This document shows positions 1 to 9,240 of a stretch of 64,000 nt of DNA, one piece after another. The DNA is from Kitasatospora albolonga (lineage in GTDB: Bacteria > Actinomycetota > Actinomycetes > Streptomycetales > Streptomycetaceae): NCBI GenBank assembly GCA_002082585.1, contig CP020563.1, positions 3,900,001 to 3,964,000 of the forward strand, given 5' to 3'. A model generated the notes under the pieces. That model searched no databases. It saw only the letters and a program-made list of their open reading frames with translations, and had not been told where the DNA came from. A program made the translations under genes and the position numbers. Numbering within the stretch: the stretch's first letter is position 1; each line of letters opens with the position of its first letter.

Positions 1-240
1 GACGGCCCGGAGGGCTCGCAGGACCGGGAGGCGGACAACGAGTGGCTGACGGAGCTGCTGCCGATCGCACGGGCCGCTACCGAGCAGGCCGGACGGATCA
101 GCCGTGAGGTTGTCGGTGACGCCGTCCGCAAGCGACAGGCGATCAGCAACGACCGCCTTGGTGTGCTGCTGGCCCGGCTGAAGGAAGAGGACGACCAGGT
201 GGCCAAGACGCCCGCCGCTGCCTCCAGCGCCCTCTGGTGA
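1..240 (+). CDS. C-terminal end of a DUF2637/SpdB-like transfer protein (partial)
   Basis: The reading frame is open from the first base and stops with TGA at 238-240, so only the last 79 codons are visible. The tail holds REVVGDAVRKR and a segment near NDRLGVLLARLKEE. These resemble the basic helix-turn-helix-like C-terminus of Streptomyces DUF2637/SpdB-type plasmid spread proteins. The N-terminal membrane part lies outside the window, so the family call is tentative. It lies upstream of the conjugation genes in the same orientation, which fits a transfer or spread role. Confidence 0.4.
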   Translation, partial: DGPEGSQDREADNEWLTELLPIARAATEQAGRISREVVGDAVRKRQAISNDRLGVLLARLKEEDDQVAKTPAAASSALW

Positions 241-322
241 TTGCATCTCATGACGGGCCGGGGCCTGTGCGGCTCGCGCCGTGCAGGCCCCGGCCGGCCC
301 GCTTGATCAGGAAGGAACGACG

Positions 323-871
323 ATGTGGTCTCGCCGACGCGACCGGGCGGAGGACGCCGTCCGCACCGATGCCGCACAGGCAGCGTCCGCGCTCACGCTG
401 CACCTCCAGGACGGAGGCGGTCTTGTGCCATTCCAGGTGAAGGGCCTCGCCCTTGCGGCCGGTGAAGTCGCCCTCGCGGACGTGTCGTGTTCCGCCGCCC
501 GCTTCTATGGGACGGATGTCGACTATCCGACCTCAACCGGGTACTTCGAGCACCACCCGACCTTCGGCCGGCGGTGGGTGACCAACCGGCGCCTCGACGC
601 CCGTCGGCGGCAGGAAGCGGAGGACGCCGCCCTTCCCCAGTGGCGCGATCACACCGCAGCCCGAGTGGTGCTCACCTCGGCCGGGGTGCGGCTCCTGCCG
701 CGAGGCGCCCGTGAGTGGATGCCGTTCGACCACGCCCTCCTGACCGACGTCACCGCTGAACTGCCCGCCGTCGTGCTCTCCTACAGCACATGCGCGCCCC
801 TGCTCCTGTCCGGCCCCGCCGCGCCGTGGCTCGGCGTAGCGATCGAGCACCTTCGCCACGGGTCCGCATAG
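323..871 (+). CDS. conserved-type hypothetical protein in the transfer region
   Basis: This is a 182-residue protein. I chose the ATG at 323 (MWSRRRDRAEDAV) over an upstream start because AGGAA lies about 9 bases before it. No signal peptide or membrane segment is visible, and I recognise no domain. The middle is rich in charged residues (RRLDARRRQEAEDAALPQW) and the ends are hydrophobic and beta-prone. It follows the partial DUF2637-like gene and is closed by a strong terminator at 897-935, so it is probably the last gene of that small operon. Function unknown. Confidence 0.6.
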   Translation: MWSRRRDRAEDAVRTDAAQAASALTLHLQDGGGLVPFQVKGLALAAGEVALADVSCSAARFYGTDVDYPTSTGYFEHHPTFGRRWVTNRRLDARRRQEAEDAALPQWRDHTAARVVLTSAGVRLLPRGAREWMPFDHALLTDVTAELPAVVLSYSTCAPLLLSGPAAPWLGVAIEHLRHGSA

Positions 872-896
872 GGCCGAAACCCCCCTCCGAATGAAA

Positions 897-935
897 GCCG
901 GAACTTAATTCCTGGAATTAAGTTCCGGCCTTTTT
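897..935 (+). terminator. rho-independent terminator
   Basis: Two perfectly complementary 16-base arms (GCCGGAACTTAATTCC and its complement) at 897-912 and 914-929 are followed by CTTTTT. The structure sits 25 bases after the stop of the upstream gene. This is a textbook intrinsic terminator, unusually AT-rich for this genome. Confidence 0.9.
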
Positions 936-1304
936 ATGTGATTCGAGTTGTCCGCGAACCCCTGCAAGGATTCAGGCACGGCCAACGCCACAAGGCACTT
1001 CCGGCCGTAGAGATCACTCGCGATCTTGCCTGAATCGCGGAAGGGGCTGATGGCCTTGATATGAGTAACGCGCCCGACAGCTCAACCGTCTCGCAGATGC
1101 GAAACACGATCGAACCCTTCCGCAGATGAGACAGGCAGATAGAGCTACACGCTCCGGCCTGCTCTGCGATTTCCCCGGCATTCGCCAGTAAAGCCCGCAG
1201 GAGAATCCCCCTTCTTCCTGCGAAGGAGCGGTGTGGCCCTCCGCCCCGCAGGGCCACACCGCTCGCTCTTCCGAAATCCCATGCACCAAGGTTGTGGTCC
1301 CCGC
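936..1304. other. 370-bp intergenic stretch, possible gene remnant
   Basis: I see no complete gene here. On the minus strand at roughly 940-1075 there is an in-frame stretch containing THIKAISPFRDSGKIASDL, with GC-rich third positions but no usable start and a stop just upstream. It may be the end of a decayed gene. The right part holds the hairpin at 1226-1264. Confidence 0.3.
1226..1264. terminator. strong hairpin upstream of the lipoprotein gene
   Basis: A perfect 15-bp stem (GAGCGGTGTGGCCCT and its complement) encloses a 9-base loop. There is no T-tract. It isolates the conjugation operon that starts at 1305 from the region on its left, and could act as a terminator or processing site. 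Confidence 0.5.
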
Positions 1305-1922
1305 ATGCCTCGATACACCCGTTTCATACCTATATCAGCCGCAATAGGAGTGGCTGGTTCTCTGGCCCTCCTGTCGACCGGCTGCTCCAGCTCGGCCAAC
1401 GACACCTCCGCAGCCCCGACCGCGTCGGCACAGCCACACTCCGTCTCGGCGGGCATCCCCGACACGGCGACGCCGCACAGCGGCGCTACCGCATTCGCCT
1501 CAACTATCCGACTCCCGAACGGCGTTGCGCGGACCGCGCGGGCCTTCACTGTGGCCTACGCCGAACACGACGCACGCGACGGAGCCGACAGCTCGTACGC
1601 GGACGCCGGCGCCCGTGCGGCCCGGCTCGCGTCGGGAGAACTCGCGGGCGTGCTGGCACAGAAGCGTCCGAGCCAGGACACCGCATGGGCTGCCCTGCGA
1701 GCCGACAAGGCACACCAGACGGTCAAGATCACGTCAGTCGTCGTACCCGATGGTGCACCGGCGGCGACCGCCTCCTCCGCTCTCGTCCGCGTGAGCTACG
1801 TGCTGACGACCACGCCGAAGGCCGGGCACTCAAGCAGCAGCAGTGAACAGCTCGCGCTCCGCCTGGAGCACACCTCCGAAAGCTCCCAGGGCTGGCGCGT
1901 CACCGCCTTGCCCTGGGCGTGA
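1305..1922 (+). CDS. putative lipoprotein, first gene of the conjugation module
   Basis: The protein has 205 residues from the ATG at 1305 (MPRYTRFIPISAAIGVAG). A short basic N-terminus and hydrophobic stretch lead to LLSTGCSSS. This is a plausible, slightly non-canonical lipobox, with the lipidated Cys at about residue 27 and a Ser/Thr-rich linker after it. The remainder (residues about 65-205) looks like a small extracytoplasmic domain similar to accessory proteins of actinobacterial type IV secretion loci. The next gene starts 10 bases after its stop and encodes a cell-wall hydrolase, so both probably act outside the membrane during mating. The exact family is not recognised. Confidence 0.65.
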   Translation: MPRYTRFIPISAAIGVAGSLALLSTGCSSSANDTSAAPTASAQPHSVSAGIPDTATPHSGATAFASTIRLPNGVARTARAFTVAYAEHDARDGADSSYADAGARAARLASGELAGVLAQKRPSQDTAWAALRADKAHQTVKITSVVVPDGAPAATASSALVRVSYVLTTTPKAGHSSSSSEQLALRLEHTSESSQGWRVTALPWA

Positions 1923-1932
1923 TGGGGCCGCG

Positions 1933-2910
1933 ATGAACAACAGCACGAAACTTGGGCTGGGCCTCGTCACGGCCGGGCTCGTCTCTGGCGTCGCTCTCCT
2001 CACCACGTTCGGCGGCGCCGACGGTGCCGTCGCACAGGAAGCCGGTCCCGGCGGCGGCATCACGACGGACGCGCCGGTACCGGGCTGGGTCCGTGAGCTG
2101 ATCAACACGCACGCGGGCCAGTGCCCGCAGGTCACAGCTTCGCTTCTGGCTGCTCAGCTGTACGTCGAGAGCAACTTCAACTCCGGCGCGACGTCGCCCG
2201 TTGGCGCCAGCGGAATCGCGCAGTTCATGCCGGGGACCTGGGCTCAGCATGGCAAGGACGGCGACGGGGACGGGGTCAAGGACGTCCGGAACCCGACCGA
2301 CGCCATCGCCGCGCAGGCCGCGTACGACTGCCTCTTGGCCAAAGAGGTCAAGAAGGTGCCGGGCGACTCGACGGACAACATGCTGGCCGCGTACAACGCG
2401 GGTGGGGGCGCGGTGATCAAGTACGGCGGCATCCCGCCGTACCCGGAGACCCGTGACTACGTACGCAACATCCGTGCGCTGGCCTCGAAATGGGCGGACG
2501 CAGTCCGGCCGGACGCTCCGGCCGGCAAAGGTGCTGCGCGCGCGATCGCGGCCGCGAAGACCGCGGTGGGCAGCTGGTACCGGTGGGGCGGCAGCTGTGT
2601 CATGCCGTACGAGGGCGTTGGCGGCTGCGACTGCTCCTCACTCACCAAGATGGCCTGGGCCTCGGCGGGAGTGAACTTGCCGCGCACCACGTACGACCAG
2701 GTCCACGCAGGAACCGCTGTCAAGGCCGTGTCCCAACTCACCCCGGGGGACCTGCTGTTCAGCGTCCCCGGCAGTGCCGGACCCGAACACGTCGCCATGT
2801 ACATCGGCGACGGCCAGGTGATCGATGCCCCGCGCACCGGGGCTCAGGTGCGGATCAAGCCGCTCTCGTACTGGAAGCCGCAGATCATCGCGATGCGGCA
2901 CGTCGGCTGA
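1933..2910 (+). CDS. bifunctional lytic transglycosylase / NlpC-P60 peptidase of the conjugation apparatus
   Basis: The protein has 325 residues and starts at the ATG at 1933, not further upstream inside the lipoprotein gene. An N-terminal hydrophobic segment (GLGLVTAGLVSGVALL) anchors or exports it. The first domain (about residues 50-190) is SLT-like: YVESNFNSGA carries the catalytic Glu, followed by GIAQFMPGTW and AAYNAGGGAV. The second (about residues 205-325) is NlpC/P60: CDCSSLTKMAW carries the nucleophile Cys, and PEHVAMYIGDG carries the His. Together they cleave glycan strands and peptide stems. This is the VirB1-type activity that opens peptidoglycan locally for a Gram-positive mating channel. 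Confidence 0.88.
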   Translation: MNNSTKLGLGLVTAGLVSGVALLTTFGGADGAVAQEAGPGGGITTDAPVPGWVRELINTHAGQCPQVTASLLAAQLYVESNFNSGATSPVGASGIAQFMPGTWAQHGKDGDGDGVKDVRNPTDAIAAQAAYDCLLAKEVKKVPGDSTDNMLAAYNAGGGAVIKYGGIPPYPETRDYVRNIRALASKWADAVRPDAPAGKGAARAIAAAKTAVGSWYRWGGSCVMPYEGVGGCDCSSLTKMAWASAGVNLPRTTYDQVHAGTAVKAVSQLTPGDLLFSVPGSAGPEHVAMYIGDGQVIDAPRTGAQVRIKPLSYWKPQIIAMRHVG

Positions 2911-2959
2911 TCAAGCAAAAACATCCTAAATAATCACTAGTAACGTATAAGGGCTAAAA

Positions 2960-3298
2960 ATGCATAACTTCCTTTCTGTCGCAGCCGACCCATCCCTGCA
3001 TACGACCCTCGCCGCCGGTGCCGATGTCGTCAGCGGGGTTAAGCCCGACTGGGGGCCCTTCGGAAAGCTCGGCGGCACGGCGAAGGTGATCCTCGGCGTC
3101 ATCGCGGCCGTCGTCCTCGTCGTCGGTGCCGGTGCCTTCCTGGCTGGTGTCGGAAAGTCAAAGGGGTGGTTCGGTGAGGGCCACTCCACGATGGACAGCT
3201 CACGCGGCAAGGGGATGATGGTCGGTGGCCTGACCTGCGTCTTCCTCGTGGCCAGTTTCGGCACCATCTTTGCCATCACGTACGGCATGGGCGTGTGA
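2960..3298 (+). CDS. small two-TM protein, VirB2/TrbC-like pilin candidate
   Basis: The protein has 112 residues. After an N-terminal segment of about 38 residues come two hydrophobic helices (about residues 42-63 and 87-108) joined by a short polar loop (SKGWFGEGHSTMDSSRGKG). Size and topology fit VirB2/TrbC-like subunits of Gram-positive conjugation systems. The 49-base leader before it is strikingly AT-rich for this genome (AAATAATCACTAGTAACG) and contains AAGGG as ribosome binding site, which may favour high expression. It lies between the wall hydrolase and the TcpC-like gene. Sequence alone does not prove pilin function. Confidence 0.55.
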   Translation: MHNFLSVAADPSLHTTLAAGADVVSGVKPDWGPFGKLGGTAKVILGVIAAVVLVVGAGAFLAGVGKSKGWFGEGHSTMDSSRGKGMMVGGLTCVFLVASFGTIFAITYGMGV

Positions 3299-3301
3299 CC
3301 T

Positions 3302-4612
3302 ATGGCTTCCCGATCCCGGAGGAACGTTTCCTCCCCGAAGGTCAGTGGAGCGCGCCGGCCGTCGGCAAAGCTCTGGAGCATCGCCGTCGGCGGTGCGGCG
3401 GTGGTCACCGCGGCCGGGGTGGTCGTCAGCATGGCGACAGGCAGCCCTCCGGCCACGACTCCCTCAACATCGGCACCCGCTCACCCGGCTCCGCAGACGA
3501 GCGGCGGAAGCGTGCGCGAGTTGCACGGCGTTCCTGTCGGCTACCCGCACACTCGCTCCGGCGCCAAGGCGGCGGCGGCCAACTACACCACAGTCAGCGG
3601 CAGTTCCCGGTTCCTCACGGACAAGGACGCTCGGCACCGAGCGGTGGCCGTGATGGCAGCCAAGGACACGGCCGGATTGGCGGTGAAGAAGGCTGACCTC
3701 GCGGCCAAGAACGCGGCCGCCTCTCTGCGGGGTGATGCCTCCAAGTTCTCCGCCAAGGAGACCGTCGCGCGTACCGGTGTCCTCTCGGCTCGTGTCCTGG
3801 GCTTCGATGCCCACGACGCGATGGTGCGGCTGTGGACGACGACGGTTCGCGGCAGCGCGGCCGGGCACGCGACGCCGCAGACGGGTTTCCGGTCGGTGAC
3901 GGTCACGCTCACGTGGGAGTCCAACGACTGGAAGATGAAGGACAGTTCAACCTCGAACGGGCTGGTCGCACCGATCGATGTGCGGCAGGCGTCCAACGTG
4001 CCGGGTGCCTTCTCCGACTACGTTTCGGCTGCCGCAGAAGACCCCGTGCTCAGCGGTGCCGTCAACCAGAGCGGATTTCCAGCCCGGTACGGACACAACG
4101 AGCGGGGCGCGCGCGCCGCCGCTGTCAGCGCCACCATGCTCTACGGCGACGCCCGGTTCTTCACCGATGAGAACTGGCGGCACCGGATGCTGGCGGCCAC
4201 CACCGCGTCGAGCGTGCTGCACTCGGTCACCGAGGAGACCGACTCGACGGCTCGTCTGGTCGTGGAGAACCGGGGGGTCGGCGCAGACGGAACAACTGCC
4301 GACGGCAGCGAACTGATCACGCGGACTGCGGCGCTCGCCACCCGTGCAATCTCATACTCCGACCAGGCCGCGAGCATCGAGCTGTGGACGGCGTCGGTGG
4401 GCGGCGTCGCCGGGAAGGACGAGACTCAGCGCCCGCAGGTCGCCTTTCTGCGGATGACCGTGGATCTGGTCTGGGAGGGCGGCACCTGGAGGACGACGGC
4501 CGTCACGCCGTCCGATCCGCTCGTGCCGTCGCCGCCGGCCATGCAGGAGGCGGCCCCGGCCGACAGCTTCGCGGTCGTGGGAGGTGCCAGCAATGCGCCT
4601 GCGACTGCGTGA
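3302..4612 (+). CDS. TcpC-like conjugal transfer protein with duplicated domain
   Basis: The protein has 436 residues, and its ATG lies 3 bases after the preceding stop. One transmembrane helix (about residues 26-47, WSIAVGGAAVVTAAGVVVS) is followed by two similar extracytoplasmic domains. Compare VGYPHTRSGAKAAAANY with ARYGHNERGARAAAVSA, and SSRFLTDKDARHRAVAVM with DARFFTDENWRHRMLAAT. Tandem NTF2-like domains behind one TM helix are the hallmark of TcpC/VirB8-type proteins that hold the mating channel together. The 3' end overlaps the next gene by 20 bases. Confidence 0.7.
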   Translation: MASRSRRNVSSPKVSGARRPSAKLWSIAVGGAAVVTAAGVVVSMATGSPPATTPSTSAPAHPAPQTSGGSVRELHGVPVGYPHTRSGAKAAAANYTTVSGSSRFLTDKDARHRAVAVMAAKDTAGLAVKKADLAAKNAAASLRGDASKFSAKETVARTGVLSARVLGFDAHDAMVRLWTTTVRGSAAGHATPQTGFRSVTVTLTWESNDWKMKDSSTSNGLVAPIDVRQASNVPGAFSDYVSAAAEDPVLSGAVNQSGFPARYGHNERGARAAAVSATMLYGDARFFTDENWRHRMLAATTASSVLHSVTEETDSTARLVVENRGVGADGTTADGSELITRTAALATRAISYSDQAASIELWTASVGGVAGKDETQRPQVAFLRMTVDLVWEGGTWRTTAVTPSDPLVPSPPAMQEAAPADSFAVVGGASNAPATA

Positions 4613-6215
4613 GGATGCCCCCGGCCTGTTGACCATCGAACGTGGGGCTCCGAGCCGTTGGCGCCGCCGCCTCCAGACGGTGGCAATGATCAACGCGGCC
4701 ATCGGGTTTGTGTTCGTGCCCTGGGCGGTGGCCAACCCCTTCTGCTACATCCCGATGGTTTGCGAGGCAAAAGAGGCCATTGATTTCGTCAAGGACCCGT
4801 TGGGTTTCTTGTTGCAGAAATTGACGGAGTCAAATATTTGGTTCTTGCGCAAGATGCTGGAACTAATGCAGAACACCACGAAGATCGACCTCACGAGCCC
4901 CGGCTTCCTGAAGCAGTACGCGATCATTTTCGCTGCCTCCAGCCTGCTCACCGTGGCCCTGTGGTTGGTCGCAGTAGCCAAGCGAGCAGTCCGCGGAGTT
5001 GCCGTGACCACCGCCGTCGGCGAGGCCATCGGCTTCCTGCTCCTCCAATTCGTGGTCAACGCCATGACACCGGGCGCAATTGCACTGCTGATGAAGGCAA
5101 TTGATGAGGTCACGGCCGTCTTCGAGCCGTACGCGACGTCGAATTTCGCGCCATTTCTGGAGAACATCCTCAAGGTCATGGCCGCGAACCCCACCGAGGG
5201 CGTGGGGCAGCTGCTGGTCGTCAACCTCATCATGCTGTGCGGAGCACTGCTGATGTGGATCGAGCTGCTGATCCGCAGCGCGGCGATCTACGTGGCTGTC
5301 GCGCTTGGGCCCATCGTCAACTCCGCAATCGTCGACAAGGATCTCTGGGGTAAGTCGAAGAAGTGGTTTGGGGCCCTCTTCGCCATCGGCCTCTCGAAGC
5401 CGGTCCTCTTCGCCCTGCTGGGCCTCGGCGGCGCAATCCTCAGCGACACCTCGGGGAGCATGTCCGACACGGTCTCCAAGACCCTGGTGGGCGCACTAAT
5501 TCTCCTGCTCGCCGTCTTCGCGAGCGCCACACTTTATAAGTGGGTGCCCGCCTTCGGCGACGAGATGGCCAGCCTCCACCACGACCGGAAGAGTGCCCAG
5601 TCCTCCGGCCCGGCCGCCGCGATCGACGGCCCCGGCCAGCACGCCAACAGGGCAATGGGCGCACACGTGCAGGACTCCCTGGTGGGCGGCTCCAAGTCCG
5701 CCAGCGCCAAGACCGCGGGCGCGAAAATGGGCGGCGGAACCGCTGTGGCCGGACCGGTCGCCGCAGGGGCTGCCGTTGCCAAGGCCGGCGTCGACATGGC
5801 GAAGAACAAGGCCACCAGTTCGCCGGGCGCGCAGGGCACCGAGGCCGCGGGCGGCAGTACGCCCGAACAGTCCGGCGGCCAGCAGAGCAGTGACGACACC
5901 GTCGGTACGGCGGGTGCAACTGCCGCTGCTCGTCCCCAGGGAGCGACCTCCGGCCCGGTCGTCAGCTCTGGCTCTTCTCCGGACTGGTCCTCGGCCGGTG
6001 ATCACGCCTCGGCCGGACGACCGCCGGGAGCCGCCGCCGCTCCGAGCACGGTTCAGCTGCCCTCGCCGCCGTCATCCTGCCCGACTCCGCCCGCCTCTCC
6101 CTCTTCCGCCTCAGGAACCACGTCGGGCTCCGGGCCCTCTGTCACGCCCCCGCCACCGTCGCGGCCCTCGGGCGGCCAGGCACCCGGACGACCGAAGCCC
6201 AGCAAGGATCAGTGA
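4593..6215 (+). CDS. VirB6/TrbL-like polytopic membrane channel protein
   Basis: The protein has 540 residues. I prefer the ATG at 4593 (MRLRLREDAPG) over a GTG nine bases upstream because GGGAGGT is well spaced before it. It has at least five hydrophobic helices between residues about 35 and 325, including IIFAASSLLTVALWLVAVA and SKTLVGALILLLAVFASATL. A soluble tail of more than 200 residues follows, rich in Ala, Ser, Gly and Pro. A multi-TM core with a low-complexity tail next to VirB4 and VirD4 genes fits the VirB6/TrbL inner channel component. The segment around 4770-4870 is less GC-rich than its surroundings. Confidence 0.7.
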   Translation: MRLRLREDAPGLLTIERGAPSRWRRRLQTVAMINAAIGFVFVPWAVANPFCYIPMVCEAKEAIDFVKDPLGFLLQKLTESNIWFLRKMLELMQNTTKIDLTSPGFLKQYAIIFAASSLLTVALWLVAVAKRAVRGVAVTTAVGEAIGFLLLQFVVNAMTPGAIALLMKAIDEVTAVFEPYATSNFAPFLENILKVMAANPTEGVGQLLVVNLIMLCGALLMWIELLIRSAAIYVAVALGPIVNSAIVDKDLWGKSKKWFGALFAIGLSKPVLFALLGLGGAILSDTSGSMSDTVSKTLVGALILLLAVFASATLYKWVPAFGDEMASLHHDRKSAQSSGPAAAIDGPGQHANRAMGAHVQDSLVGGSKSASAKTAGAKMGGGTAVAGPVAAGAAVAKAGVDMAKNKATSSPGAQGTEAAGGSTPEQSGGQQSSDDTVGTAGATAAARPQGATSGPVVSSGSSPDWSSAGDHASAGRPPGAAAAPSTVQLPSPPSSCPTPPASPSSASGTTSGSGPSVTPPPPSRPSGGQAPGRPKPSKDQ

Positions 6216-6221
6216 CACCAC

Positions 6222-7745
6222 ATGTCGACTCGTACGTATCAGTTCGGAAAGCACCGCCCCACAGGGCTGGTGGGCCGCCGGGATCTCGGCGAGCAAATCG
6301 TCCTCGGCGGCGGCGCCGTCACCGGCATCCTGCTCGGCTACCTCTTCAACGGCGCGACGGCCCTCGCAGCAGCGTTCCTTGTCCTGCCGATCATGGTCGC
6401 CCTGGCCTTCGTGTATGTGCCCTACCGGCCCAAGGGCACGTCCCAGCGGCGGACGCTGTACCGCTGGTGGAGGATCAACCGCTACTACCGGGCGGCTCTT
6501 CGCCGCACCGGCGGTGTGTGGGTATCCCCGGCCGTCGAGGCGGGTGTGCGCCGGGACGGCACCCCGCCGGACGCCGCCCTGACCGAGCCGGAGGGCATCA
6601 CGGGCATGACCTGGGTGCCGACCACCGTCCGCGGGCAGCAGGCCGTTGTGGTCCTCCAGCCGGAAGCCGGATGCGTCACGGCCACCCTGGAGGTCGCTTC
6701 TCCTGGCCTCGGTGGCAAGGATGCCGGGGAGCAGGTCGTCGCCCTGGAGCGCTGGGGCGAACTTCTCGACGCCTTCGGCAACCTTGAAGAACACCCGGTC
6801 AAGAGGGTCCAGGTCATCGCCCGGCAGATGAAGTCGGACCCCTACGCGCACGAGGCGTTCATTGCGCAACGCGACCAGTCGGCCGCGACGGCGAACGCGC
6901 CGCAGTGGCTGAAGGACTCGTACGACCTGCTGGCCAACGCGGTGTCCACCTCCGCGGAGGAACACCGCTACTACATCACCCTTCACGCCCGGTTCACCCG
7001 CGACCTCGCGGCCGAAGGTGCCGCCCGCGGTACAGGTGACGAAGGGATCGCTGCCGCGATGGCCTCGTACCTGGACGAGCTGTGGTCCCGTGCGGAAGAC
7101 GCCGACCTCTCTGTGGTCGCCCCCCTGGACGAAGGCCGGATGACGGCTTTCATCCGCAACGCGTACGACCCGGACTTCCCCATCTGGGACACCGACCTTC
7201 CGAGGACGCATGCCTTCCCCCGGAACATCGATGTCCGCGACGGTGCCCACGTCGCCTCTCGCGCGGCAGGCTCCACCGATAGCTGGTACCACGCCACGGC
7301 CGCCGTCGTCGACTGGCCGAATGCACCCGTCGGCCCCGACTTCCTGTCGCCTCTGCTGACAATGCCCGACATCGTCAGAACTTTCGCGATCACGCAGCAG
7401 CTCGAACCCAACGACAAGGCTGTGGAACGCATGCTCGCGGAGGAGACGAACAGCGAGGCCGAGATGGACCGCGACCGTAAACGCGGCAAGAACATCGACC
7501 CGCGCGACCAGATCGCAGCCACCGCCACGGGATCACGGGGCATGGCCCTGGCTTCTTCGCGCGCGGCCGGCTCCGCCGTCGTCGGCTACATCACCGTCTC
7601 CGCGCGCAGTGCCGAGGAACTGGAGCGCACGAAGCGCACCACCGCTTCCCGCGCCCGCAACGCGCACCTGCGGATCGAATGGCTTGACCTGGAGCACGCT
7701 CGCGCCTTCGCCACGACTCTGCCCCTCGCCGGGGGCATCAAGTGA
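6222..7745 (+). CDS. SCO6880-family (PrgI/VirB3-like) conjugation protein
   Basis: The protein has 507 residues. Two adjacent hydrophobic segments (about residues 28-65, IVLGGGAVTGILLGYLFNG and the next) follow a basic start (MSTRTYQFGKHRPTGLVGRR). The rest is soluble. This arrangement is that of the actinobacterial SCO6880 family, in which a PrgI/VirB3-like membrane part is joined to a domain resembling the N-terminal part of VirB4. Its stop overlaps the start of the ATPase gene by four bases (GTGA), so the two halves of the VirB3-VirB4 function appear translationally coupled. Confidence 0.75.
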   Translation: MSTRTYQFGKHRPTGLVGRRDLGEQIVLGGGAVTGILLGYLFNGATALAAAFLVLPIMVALAFVYVPYRPKGTSQRRTLYRWWRINRYYRAALRRTGGVWVSPAVEAGVRRDGTPPDAALTEPEGITGMTWVPTTVRGQQAVVVLQPEAGCVTATLEVASPGLGGKDAGEQVVALERWGELLDAFGNLEEHPVKRVQVIARQMKSDPYAHEAFIAQRDQSAATANAPQWLKDSYDLLANAVSTSAEEHRYYITLHARFTRDLAAEGAARGTGDEGIAAAMASYLDELWSRAEDADLSVVAPLDEGRMTAFIRNAYDPDFPIWDTDLPRTHAFPRNIDVRDGAHVASRAAGSTDSWYHATAAVVDWPNAPVGPDFLSPLLTMPDIVRTFAITQQLEPNDKAVERMLAEETNSEAEMDRDRKRGKNIDPRDQIAATATGSRGMALASSRAAGSAVVGYITVSARSAEELERTKRTTASRARNAHLRIEWLDLEHARAFATTLPLAGGIK

Positions 7746-9178
7746 CTGATCTGCTCGACCTCGCTCCGCTGTCCCCGATGTACGAGACGGTGCGTCGTCC
7801 CCTCTACACGGAGACGACCACCAGTCAGGCCCTCTACCTGCCGATCGCGCCGCCGGCGCTCGGCAGCGCGGGCGCGATCATCGGCCGGGAGCTGTACTCC
7901 GGGAAGGCTTTCGTTTACTGCCCTTTCTCGGCGTTCGGTGACGGCCTCCCCGGTGGCAACATGATCGTTCTGGGCGACACCGGCCAAGGAAAGTCGGCCC
8001 TGACCAAGACGTACGCCGCACGGCAGATTCGCCTCGGTCGACAGGTGGTCGTTCTCGACACCAAGGAACAGAAAGAGCGGGAGGAAGGCGAGTGGGCCGC
8101 GCTCGGCCGCTCGCTCACCGGCAAGGCCCCGGTGAAGTTCGTCCCCGGCGGTGGCCGCGGTGCCGCGTGCCTCAACCCGATGGACCCGGCCATCGCGGGC
8201 AAGCGGCAGGTCGAGCTGGTGCGGACGATCGTGGAACTCGGTCTCGGGAAGCCTCTGGGAGAGTTCGCCGGCTCGGCCTTGCGGATCGCGATCCGCAGGG
8301 CTCGCCAGCGGGCGGGCGAACTCGGCCGCGCCCCGGTCCTGGCCGACGTCGCCGCCGCGCTGCGGTCACCGGAAGAGTCCGACGCGACGGCCAAGAAGCG
8401 TACGCAGGACGAACTGCTCGGCGATGGCCTGGAGACGTCATACGTCTTGGACCGGCTCTGCGGAAGCGAGCAGGACGCGACCGGCGACCTCACCGGCATG
8501 CTCGACGGCCCGACCAGCCTCGGCGTGGACCTCGGCGCCGACATGATCGTTTTCGACCTGACCAAGGTCCCGTCCGGCGGCGTGGCCATGACCATCCTGG
8601 TCGCCGTGATCTCGGTCTTCCTCGAAGAGGTCTGGCTGCGCCCGCTGTGCGAGTGCGGGACGGAACCGGGACAGCACGACCGCATCGTGGTCGACGCGGA
8701 CTCCGGGGCCTGGGAGCTGGGGCCGAACCCCGGCTCCGGCTGCCGCCGCTACACGCAGCGCAAGCGCATCCTCGTCTGCGAGGAAGCCTGGCACATCCTC
8801 GGGACTCCCCAACTCGCTTCGTTGCTTGAGAAGTTCTTGAAATTCGCGCGGGGATATGGGCTGAGCTGCATCTTCATCGTCCATCACCTGTCCGACATTG
8901 ACGACAGCCCGGAGACCCAAGCGGCGCTGAAGATGGCCGACACCATCGTGATCTACAGGCAGAAAAAGGCCGAGGCGGAAGCGACGGTGGCCCGGCTGGG
9001 CCTGCCGTCCTGGACAGCCGAGCACATCATGCGTCTGCGCCGCGGAATCGCGCTGTGGAAGGTCGGCGAAGTGGTCTACCCCGGGGTTCAGCACCTCCTG
9101 GTCGAGGCCGAGCAGCATCTCTGCTTCTCCTCCGGCTCGATGACCGACCTGACCACTGCCTTGCCGGACGCGGCGTGA
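7742..9178 (+). CDS. VirB4-like conjugation ATPase
   Basis: The protein has 478 residues and starts with GTG inside the preceding stop. Walker A is GDTGQGKS (residues 78-85). A hydrophobic beta-strand (MIVFDLTKV) precedes a second acidic motif, RILVCEEAWHIL, which I take as Walker B. The late segment FIVHHLSDIDD resembles the sensor region of VirB4/HerA ATPases. It is shorter than a full VirB4 because the N-terminal part is probably supplied by the preceding gene product. It would energise assembly of the mating channel at the cytoplasmic membrane. Confidence 0.82.
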   Translation: MTDLLDLAPLSPMYETVRRPLYTETTTSQALYLPIAPPALGSAGAIIGRELYSGKAFVYCPFSAFGDGLPGGNMIVLGDTGQGKSALTKTYAARQIRLGRQVVVLDTKEQKEREEGEWAALGRSLTGKAPVKFVPGGGRGAACLNPMDPAIAGKRQVELVRTIVELGLGKPLGEFAGSALRIAIRRARQRAGELGRAPVLADVAAALRSPEESDATAKKRTQDELLGDGLETSYVLDRLCGSEQDATGDLTGMLDGPTSLGVDLGADMIVFDLTKVPSGGVAMTILVAVISVFLEEVWLRPLCECGTEPGQHDRIVVDADSGAWELGPNPGSGCRRYTQRKRILVCEEAWHILGTPQLASLLEKFLKFARGYGLSCIFIVHHLSDIDDSPETQAALKMADTIVIYRQKKAEAEATVARLGLPSWTAEHIMRLRRGIALWKVGEVVYPGVQHLLVEAEQHLCFSSGSMTDLTTALPDAA

Positions 9179-9240
9179 ACGCGTACCGCCACCTCTCTGC
9201 CGCCGACCCCTTCCACACAGATTCGGAACGAGCCCCCTTC

